DNA of 49,197 nt from NCBI RefSeq assembly GCF_009659535.1, contig NZ_VJZZ01000026.1, forward strand, positions 1-49,197, given 5' to 3'. The translations under genes were made by a program, and so were the position numbers. Below, in pieces: positions 43,775 through 49,197 of the stretch (positions are counted from its first letter, which is position 1; every line of letters starts with the position of its first letter). Under the pieces are notes generated by a model. The model was not told where the DNA came from. It did not search any database and saw only the letters and a list, made by a program, of their open reading frames with translations. The DNA is from Aggregicoccus sp. 17bor-14 (GTDB lineage Bacteria; Myxococcota; Myxococcia; Myxococcales; Myxococcaceae).

Positions 43775-43809
43775 CCCCTCTCACTCTGGGAGAGGGTCGG
43801 GGTGAGGGA
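43775..43809 (+). repeat. Intergenic palindromic repeat, copy 7
   Basis: CCCCTCTCACTCTGGGAG, AGGGTCGGGGTGAGGGA, with one arm slightly diverged. It follows the methyltransferase stop by ten bases, points the same way, and is preceded by GCGCAGCCGT. Confidence 0.8.
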
Positions 43810-43914
43810 AGGGGGCCTTCCCCCGCGTCCCCCGCTCCCGATGTCGAAACCGGTGCCTCTCGCGCGTCGTCTGGTCGAAGACGGCCGCCCGAGAGGGCCA
43901 CACCGGAGAACGAC

Positions 43915-44160
43915 ATGCCGCAGAAGAAGCCCGCCGCGAAGGCAGTCCCCGTCAAGGGTCCCGCCTCCTACTTCCCCTCCATCGAGAAGACCTACGGGCG
44001 CCCCATCGCCGAGTGGAAGGCGCTCATCCGCAAGCGCGGCGGCGGCAAGCACATGGAGCTGGTCAGCTGGCTGAAGTCCGAGCACGGGCTCGGACACGGC
44101 CACGCCAACGCGCTCGTCGCGCACACCCTGCAGGAGGACGCGGGCGGCGCCAAGGGGTGA
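43915..44160 (+). CDS. DUF4287-domain protein
   Basis: 81 residues. The DUF4287 pattern is clear: SYFPSIEKTYGRPIAEWKAL, then KHMELVSWLKSEHGLGHGHA and NALVAHTL. A basic N terminus (KKPAAKAVPVK) precedes it. These small proteins occur widely, often on their own or fused to a DUF5655 domain. The biochemical role is unknown and nucleic acid or protein binding is only a guess. ATG 43915. Confidence 0.85.
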   Translation: MPQKKPAAKAVPVKGPASYFPSIEKTYGRPIAEWKALIRKRGGGKHMELVSWLKSEHGLGHGHANALVAHTLQEDAGGAKG

Positions 44161-44268
44161 CGGACCGCGCCGCGCGGGCGAGCGCGACCGACCCTGCCGC
44201 TCCTCGACCTGCTGGAAGCGAAGCGGCTGAGCGCTGTGCACGTGGCGGCGCCGCGATGAGCGGCACAG

Positions 44269-44976
44269 CTACTGAGCGGCGCGCGGGTATTCGGTGAGAC
44301 GAACCGCGAACCAGGGCACGGGCTCGGCGCGGCATTCGTCACTGTCTGTATACGTTGCGCAGCGCCGCGCGAGTGCATGGTCGTCGAAGAGGCCCTGGGC
44401 GTTGAGCCGCGCTCCGAAGCGCTCGAAATAGTCCCGCGCGAGGCCGTTGCAGTGGAACGAATGCAGGCTGCACCCGTGCTCGCATCCGAGGACCTCGGAG
44501 CCCAGCCGGATGCCTCCCTGCGGGGGCGCGGTGCGGCGCTCGAAGCTGGCCGAAGCTTCCGGAGTGGGAATGATCTGCTCGAGGAAGCGGCCCACGTCCT
44601 CTGCTGCAAGCGCAAGACCGATGATCCTTGCGCCTGCCTTCGGCGGGACGAAGCGCGCGCAGAAGTCCTGGGCCACCTCCAATGCCTCGAAGAAGCACGG
44701 CCAGCGAAAGCCCTGCTCAAAGTGGCGGTCGGCCCACGCATGCACCTCAGGCAAGCGCTCTGTCGCAATGCCGAAGCGAGCAGCGATCTCCGCGCGCTTC
44801 GCGTCCTCCATCCGCACCCACGAGAGGATCCAGCTGTCGACGACATCCGCAAGACACGCGGACGCCGTGCACAGCACAGGCGGCAGCAGCGCTGCGTCCA
44901 TCTGCGCCGGGCGCGGGAAGGGGAGCGCCACCACATAGCCTGCGCTCACCCAGCGCTGGGGTTCGGGCTTCGTCAC
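44269..44976 (-). CDS. Cys-rich hypothetical protein, AT-richer than surroundings
   Basis: 235 residues, GTG 44976. No family recognised. About ten Cys are present, notably VLCTASACLAD and GSEVLGCEHGCSLHSFHCNG. The helical middle part has EVHAWADRHFEQGFRWPCF, and the end reads PVPWFAVRLTEYPRA. Base composition is visibly lower in G+C than in the flanking genes, with codons like gaa, aat, atc, tat and cca more frequent. I take it as a possible lateral acquisition. The Cys clusters could bind metal or form disulfides. No signal peptide is seen. Confidence 0.6.
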   Translation of the reverse strand: MTKPEPQRWVSAGYVVALPFPRPAQMDAALLPPVLCTASACLADVVDSWILSWVRMEDAKRAEIAARFGIATERLPEVHAWADRHFEQGFRWPCFFEALEVAQDFCARFVPPKAGARIIGLALAAEDVGRFLEQIIPTPEASASFERRTAPPQGGIRLGSEVLGCEHGCSLHSFHCNGLARDYFERFGARLNAQGLFDDHALARRCATYTDSDECRAEPVPWFAVRLTEYPRAAQ

Positions 44977-44986
44977 GCGCGCGGCG

Positions 44987-45463
44987 CTACCGCCCCGCGC
45001 CCACCGGCTCCGCGGAGGTCTGCCCCTCGCGCCAGTCGCCCGTGAGGCACGCGAGGAAGAAGATGGGGCCCACCAGCGCCTGCAGCAGGTTGGTGAGGAA
45101 GGCGGGGGACTTCTTCTCCCACACCGAGTGCCCCGCGAGCTGCACCAGCCAGCCGCCCACGGCGATCGCCACCACCACCGGCCACGGCGTCATGCGGCCG
45201 AGCGGGAAGCACAGCGCGAGGAACACCGCCATCATCAGGCCCAGCTTCACGCTCATCCGCAGGTACCAGACGAGCGCCGCCGCCACCGCCACCATCGCCA
45301 GCGTCACCGTGAAGCCGCCCACCTGGAACAGCCGCACCCAGTCCAGCATCGCCACGATGTGGAACACGATGAGCGGGATGGCGAGCTTGTGCGTCAGGCG
45401 GTTCGTCGGATGACGGTGGCTCTCGGCGTAGTCCACGAAGAGGGCGCGAAGGGCAGGGCTCAT
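44987..45463 (-). CDS. Mpo1-like (DUF962) membrane protein
   Basis: 158 residues. Start segment LFVDYAESHRHPTNRLTHKL with the His-x-x-x-His spacing of the Mpo1/YGL010w family, then four hydrophobic helices (e.g. AIPLIVFHIVAMLDWVRLF) and VGGWLVQLAGHSVWEKKSPA. Yeast Mpo1 is an iron-dependent dioxygenase that removes the carbon of 2-hydroxy fatty acids, so a lipid-oxidising role is possible here. Histidines are kept in the right places. ATG 45463 is preferred to the longer frame that begins within the neighbouring repeat. Confidence 0.8.
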   Translation of the reverse strand: MSPALRALFVDYAESHRHPTNRLTHKLAIPLIVFHIVAMLDWVRLFQVGGFTVTLAMVAVAAALVWYLRMSVKLGLMMAVFLALCFPLGRMTPWPVVVAIAVGGWLVQLAGHSVWEKKSPAFLTNLLQALVGPIFFLACLTGDWREGQTSAEPVGAGR

Positions 45464-45506
45464 GGGGCGGAGTGTGGCCCGCAGCCGCGCGGTGGGCAAC
45501 CCGACA

Positions 45507-45540
45507 CCCTCACCCTGGCCCTCTCCCAGGGGGAGAGGGG
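45507..45540 (-). repeat. Intergenic palindromic repeat, copy 8
   Basis: Reverse orientation: CCCTCACCCTGG, then arms CCCTCTCCC and GGGAGAGGGG on the plus strand. It lies just beyond the minus-strand phosphoesterase stop (45545) and points with that gene. Confidence 0.8.
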
Positions 45541-45544
45541 ACAC

Positions 45545-46231
45545 TCAGTCGTCCACGGACATGTACTGCGCCCTCGCCGGCACGCTCACCAGGCGGCCCT
45601 CCGGGAGGATCCACGCGTTGAGCCGCCCGCCGTACACGCACCCCGAGTCCAGCCCCAGCGCGTGCGGGTAGCGCTGCAGGCCGCGCATCGCGTCGTGCCC
45701 GAAGACGACCGTCTCCGGCCCCTTCCACTGGCTCGCCCACGGCACCCCGTTGTCGATGCGCTTGCTCGGTGCGCCCTCGGGGGTGATGGAGCGCAGGTTG
45801 AGCAGGAGGTTCGAGTCCTGCGCCTCCAGCGCCACGCCCGGCACCAGGCCGCCGTGTACGGCGATGACGTTGAGCTCGGGGAAGCGCCGGTAGAGCGGCT
45901 GCGCTTCCAGGTACGCCCAGTCCTCGGGCGCGAGCGTGTCCAGCACGCGCTGGTGCTCGCGCTTGAGCTTGCGCCCGTCCGCGCGCACCCCGCCGCGCGC
46001 ACGCGCCCCGAGCACGTGCGCGTCGTGGTTGCCGCGCACCGCGAGCAGCCCCCGCTCGCGCGCGAGCCGCACCACGCCGGCCGAGTCCGGCCCCTTGGCC
46101 ACCAGGTCTCCCACCAGCACCACCCGGTCGGACTGCGAGTACGCGCAGGCCTGCAGCAGCTCCTCTAGTTCCAGGAGGCAGCCGTGCACGTCTCCGATGA
46201 ACACTGTGCGCGGGGGCGGAGGGGAGCTCAC
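45545..46231 (-). CDS. Calcineurin-like phosphoesterase, ApaH/PrpA type
   Basis: About 228 residues. Metallophosphatase motifs in order: TVFIGDVHGCLLELEELL, VVLVGDLVAKGPDSAG, AVRGNHDAHVLG, IAVHGGLVPG and ETVVFGHDAMRG. This resembles ApaH-type symmetric bis(5'-nucleosyl)-tetraphosphatases and PrpA-type protein phosphatases. The C-terminal YPHALGLDSGCVYGGRLNAW is typical. It could hydrolyse Ap4A or dephosphorylate proteins. GTG 46231 keeps a divergent gap of 49 bp to the M1 gene. ATG 46282 is in frame but would overlap that gene's start. It is oriented like the Mpo1-like gene beyond the repeat. Confidence 0.85.
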   Translation of the reverse strand: MSSPPPPRTVFIGDVHGCLLELEELLQACAYSQSDRVVLVGDLVAKGPDSAGVVRLARERGLLAVRGNHDAHVLGARARGGVRADGRKLKREHQRVLDTLAPEDWAYLEAQPLYRRFPELNVIAVHGGLVPGVALEAQDSNLLLNLRSITPEGAPSKRIDNGVPWASQWKGPETVVFGHDAMRGLQRYPHALGLDSGCVYGGRLNAWILPEGRLVSVPARAQYMSVDD

Positions 46232-46280
46232 CGCGACGTAGTACCGCGCGCCCCCGGCCTGCGCTACACCCGTGAGCCAC

Positions 46281-49028
46281 ATGCCCGCACTCCGCTCGAC
46301 GCTGCTCCCGCTCGCCCTACTCCTCGGTGCCGCTGGCCTCGGCTGCACGGGTTCCCAGGCCACCTCGGGCCCCCCGGGGGGCGCTCCGCCGCCGCCCGTG
46401 CAGGCCTCGCGTCCGCCGATGCCCCGGCCCGTCGCCCCCAAGCTGCGCCTGCCGGAGGGCGTCAAGCCCACCGCCTACTCCGCCATGCTGGTCATCCACC
46501 CGGACGAGCCGCGCTTCGCGGGCCGGGTGGAGATCGAGGTCGACCTCGAGCAGCCCACGGACACCATCTGGCTGCACGCGCACGAGCTGTGGGTGGAGCA
46601 GGCGCACGTGCAGGTGGGCGATGCGCGCTTCCCGCTCGAGGCGCGGCGCGGCGACGACGACTTCCTCGGCCTGCACGCGATGCAGCCGCTGCCCAAGGGG
46701 CACGCGAAGGTGAGCGTGGCGTACACCGGCCGGCTCTCCACCCGCGAGGTGGACGGCGTGTTCCGCGTGCAGGAGGGCAACGACTGGTACGTCTTCACCC
46801 AGTTCGAGCCGCTCGCCGCGCGCACCGCCTTCCCCTGCTTCGACGAGCCGGGCTTCAAGACGCCCTGGACGCTGACGCTGGTGGTGCCGCAGGGGCAGAC
46901 GGCGGTGACGAACACGCCGCAGGTGTCCGCGCAGAACCGCCCGGACGGGATGCAGGTGGTGAAGTTCGCCCCGAGCGAGCCGCTGCCCAGCTACCTCGTG
47001 GCCTTCGGCGTGGGCCCCTTCGACGTGAAGGAGGCGAAGCCCTCCGGCTCCCGGAAGGTGCCCACGCGCATCCTCACCCCGCGAGGGCGCGCCGTGGAGG
47101 CGACCTACGCGGCCGAGGTCACCCCGGCCATCATCGACCAGCTGGAGAAGTACTTCGGCATCCCCTACCCGTACGCGAAGTTGGACCTGCTCGCGGTGCC
47201 GCTGCTGGACGGCGCGATGGAGAACGCCGGCCTCGTCACCTTCAACTCGGGCAGCATCCTCAGCCGCCCGGACGAGGACACGCTCTCGCGCCAGCGCCGC
47301 TTCGCCTCGGTGGACGCGCACGAGCTCGCGCACCAGTGGTTCGGTGACCTGGTCACCATGGCCTGGTGGGACGACCTCTGGCTCAACGAGGCCTTCGCCA
47401 CCTGGATGTCCAGTCACGTGCTGGTGGACTGGCAGCCCACGTGGGGCGAGTCGCTCGAGCGCGTGTCCGGGCGCAGCGAGGCGCTGCAGGACGACAGCCT
47501 GGTGAGCGCGCGGCGCATCCGCCAGCCCATCGAGAGCGAGAACGACGTGTACAACGCCTTCGACGGCATCACCTACGGCAAGGGCGCCGCGGTGCTGCGC
47601 ATGACCGAGGCGTGGCTGGGCGCGGACGTGTTCCAGAAGGGCGTGCAGCGCCACCTGAAGGGCCACGCCTACGGCAGCGCCACGGTGGACGACTTCGTGC
47701 ACGCGCTCGCCGCCGAGGCCGGCAAGGACCTGGGCCCGGTGCTCTCCACCTTCCTCGAGCAGACGGGTGCGCCGCTGGTGAGCGCGAAGCTCGAGTGCCA
47801 GAAGGGGCAGGGCACGGCCACGCTGCGCCTCGCGCAGGAGCGCTACCGCCCGGTGGGCAGCAAGGCGGACGCGGCGCAGACGTGGAAGGTGCCGCTCTGT
47901 GTCCGCTACGCCGCGGGCGCGGGCAGCCAGCGCGCGTGCACGCTGCTGGACGGCAAGGAGGGAGCGCTGCAGCTGGAGGCGCCCAAGGGCTGCCCCGCGT
48001 GGGTGATGCCGAACGCGGACGGCGCGGGCTACTACCGCAGCGCGCTGGAGCCTGCGGCCCTGCAGGCGCTGCTGAGCACCCACGCGCGCCAGCTCACGGC
48101 GGAGGAGCGGGTGGCGCTGCTGGGGGACGCGGGTGCGCTGGTGCGGGCGAACCGGCTGCCGGTGGCGGACGCGATGGCGCTGGTGCGCAGCTACGCGGGT
48201 GCGCCCGAGCGCGAGGTGGTGCTCGCGGCGGTGGACCTGCTGGGCGTGCTGCGCGAGGAGCTGCTGCCTGCGGAGCTGCTGCCCGAGCGCGAGCGCTTCG
48301 TGCGCGAGGTGTTCGCGGGCCGCGCGCGCGTGCTCGGCCTCACCCCGAAGGAGGGCGAGAGCGAGGACGCGCGGCTCTTGCGCCCGAAGCTGGTGGCGCT
48401 GGTGGCGCAGCACGGCCACGACGAGACGCTCATCAACCAGGCGCAGGTGCTCGCGCAGCGCTGGCTCGCGAACCACGGCGTGCTCGAGCCGGAGCGGGTG
48501 GACCCGGTGCTCGCGGTGGCGGCGGCGGGCAACGACCCGCAGCTGCACGCGGCGCTGCTCGCCGAGGTGAAGCGCGCGCCGGATCGCAAGCTGCGCCAGC
48601 AGCTCTTGCGCGCGCTCTCGAACTTCCAGGACCCGGCGCTGGTGCGCGCGAACCTCGCGCTGGTGCTGCAGGGGAACCTGGACCCGCGCGAGGCGGGCGA
48701 CCTGCTCTTCGGCGCCGCGAACGACGTGCGCACGCGCCAGACCACGTACGACTGGGTGAAGCAGAACTACGACACGCTCGCGGGGCGGCTGCCGGAGTCG
48801 GTCACCGGGCGCATCGCGCTGCTCGCGCAGGGCTTCTGCTCGCCGGAGGCCCGCGCGGACGTGGCCAGCTTCTTCGGCCCGCGCAACGAGAAGGCGCAGG
48901 GCGGCCCGCGCACGCTCGCCAACGTGCTCGAGGAAATCGACCTCTGCGTCGCGCTGAAGGAGGCTCAGGGCGCGAGCGCTGCGGCCTTCCTCAAGCCGGC
49001 TGCCGCGAACGGCAAGACTGCCCCGTAG
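46281..49028 (+). CDS. M1-family aminopeptidase lipoprotein
   Basis: 915 residues. Signal with lipobox (LLPLALLLGAAGLGC), a Pro-rich spacer to about residue 50, then the N-terminal beta domain (to about 250), and the catalytic domain with DGAMENAG (about 310-317, substrate-binding GxMEN motif), HELAHQWFGD (His347, Glu348, His351) and LNEAFATWM providing the third zinc ligand Glu. The C-terminal ~400 residues form the helical ERAP/ERAP1_C-like domain. It should remove N-terminal residues from peptides outside the cytoplasm, probably at the cell surface. ATG 46281 is used. GTG 46272 is three codons earlier. A degenerate repeat unit follows the stop. Confidence 0.93.
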   Translation: MPALRSTLLPLALLLGAAGLGCTGSQATSGPPGGAPPPPVQASRPPMPRPVAPKLRLPEGVKPTAYSAMLVIHPDEPRFAGRVEIEVDLEQPTDTIWLHAHELWVEQAHVQVGDARFPLEARRGDDDFLGLHAMQPLPKGHAKVSVAYTGRLSTREVDGVFRVQEGNDWYVFTQFEPLAARTAFPCFDEPGFKTPWTLTLVVPQGQTAVTNTPQVSAQNRPDGMQVVKFAPSEPLPSYLVAFGVGPFDVKEAKPSGSRKVPTRILTPRGRAVEATYAAEVTPAIIDQLEKYFGIPYPYAKLDLLAVPLLDGAMENAGLVTFNSGSILSRPDEDTLSRQRRFASVDAHELAHQWFGDLVTMAWWDDLWLNEAFATWMSSHVLVDWQPTWGESLERVSGRSEALQDDSLVSARRIRQPIESENDVYNAFDGITYGKGAAVLRMTEAWLGADVFQKGVQRHLKGHAYGSATVDDFVHALAAEAGKDLGPVLSTFLEQTGAPLVSAKLECQKGQGTATLRLAQERYRPVGSKADAAQTWKVPLCVRYAAGAGSQRACTLLDGKEGALQLEAPKGCPAWVMPNADGAGYYRSALEPAALQALLSTHARQLTAEERVALLGDAGALVRANRLPVADAMALVRSYAGAPEREVVLAAVDLLGVLREELLPAELLPERERFVREVFAGRARVLGLTPKEGESEDARLLRPKLVALVAQHGHDETLINQAQVLAQRWLANHGVLEPERVDPVLAVAAAGNDPQLHAALLAEVKRAPDRKLRQQLLRALSNFQDPALVRANLALVLQGNLDPREAGDLLFGAANDVRTRQTTYDWVKQNYDTLAGRLPESVTGRIALLAQGFCSPEARADVASFFGPRNEKAQGGPRTLANVLEEIDLCVALKEAQGASAAAFLKPAAANGKTAP

Positions 49029-49061
49029 AAGGCAAGACGGGAAGCAAGAGGGCGAAGGCGT

Positions 49062-49082
49062 CCCCTCTCCCAGAGGGCAGGG
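49062..49082 (+). repeat. Intergenic palindromic repeat, copy 9 (degenerate)
   Basis: CCCCTCTCCC, AGA, GGGCAGGG preceded by GGGCGAAGGCGT. It lies after the M1 gene and before the stop of a convergent gene. The tail is not kept. Confidence 0.6.
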
Positions 49083-49092
49083 CAAACGCATC

Positions 49093-49197
49093 TCAGGTCG
49101 AGGGAAGTCCGCCCTTTAGCAGGTGCAGGAGGTAGGCGTCGTTGCGGGCCGCGTGCGCGCGTTTGAGGGCGACGCCGAGGCGCACGCTCTTGTCCTG
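49093..49197 (-). CDS. C-terminal end of a gene running off the window
   Basis: The complementary strand from the right edge reads QDKSVRLGVALKRAHAAR, continues NDAYLLHLLKGGLPST and stops at TGA (49093-49095). The 34 residues include a helical segment with coding-like third positions. Too short to assign a family. It would be convergent with the M1 gene. Confidence 0.6.
   Translation of the reverse strand, partial: QDKSVRLGVALKRAHAARNDAYLLHLLKGGLPST

Overview
This 49 kb window is very GC-rich chromosomal DNA (by eye well above 70% G+C, third codon positions almost all G or C) and most likely comes from a myxobacterium (Myxococcota). The evidence is an AgmX/GltJ-like GYF-domain protein with the AgmX/PglI C-terminal domain, five membrane or cytoplasmic histidine kinases without adjacent response-regulator genes, many lipoproteins, and large secreted peptidases. 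I saw no rRNA, tRNA, CRISPR, transposase or phage gene.

Layout. 1-1.06 kb: end of a Glu-rich reading frame with a TetR-like C-terminal stretch and no in-frame stop. 1.16-5.3 kb: a complete sugar-type ABC importer (binding lipoprotein, two permeases, ATPase) with overlapping junctions. 5.4-9.1 kb: an NMT1/SsuA-type binding lipoprotein overlapping a PAS-GAF histidine kinase, with no dedicated permease or ATPase, so probably a sensing pair. 9.2-12.3 kb: two small unknown genes and the AgmX-like protein with a decapeptide repeat tract. 12.75-16.1 kb: a second PAS-GAF kinase, a proline-iminopeptidase-like lipoprotein and a 50-residue membrane peptide. 16.1-20 kb: divergent FUSC-family protein and M24 peptidase. 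20-24.1 kb: a serine hydrolase, an MBL-fold hydrolase divergent from an HxlR regulator, an MFS transporter with an in-frame TGA near its N terminus, and a membrane protein. 24.2-28.3 kb: a DUF3857/transglutaminase protein divergent from a GuaB of the unusual [10 protein letters not shown] type with a possible leaderless promoter. 28.3-34.6 kb (minus strand): PepSY protein, hybrid kinase, RsbRD-like kinase, M64 peptidase. 34.7-40.9 kb (plus strand): SDR, lipid kinase and histidine kinase in a stop/start-overlapping cluster, then a winged-helix protein, a lipoprotein and two small membrane proteins. 40.9-43.8 kb: a fluoride-type CLC antiporter divergent from a Fur-family regulator that overlaps a methyltransferase. 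43.9-49.2 kb: DUF4287 protein, a Cys-rich unknown of lower GC, Mpo1-like protein, a symmetric-type phosphoesterase, an M1 aminopeptidase and the C-terminal end of one more gene.

Two themes run through it. First, signalling: kinases are paired with binding proteins, with each other or with lipid-modifying enzymes, while their regulators are elsewhere. Second, from about 19.9 kb onward a short palindromic repeat (CCCTCTCCC, 3 nt, GGGAGAGGG, then usually GGGGTGAGGG) sits just after stop codons. In every copy whose polarity can be read, it points in the direction of the gene it follows. This is the most unusual non-genic pattern in the window.
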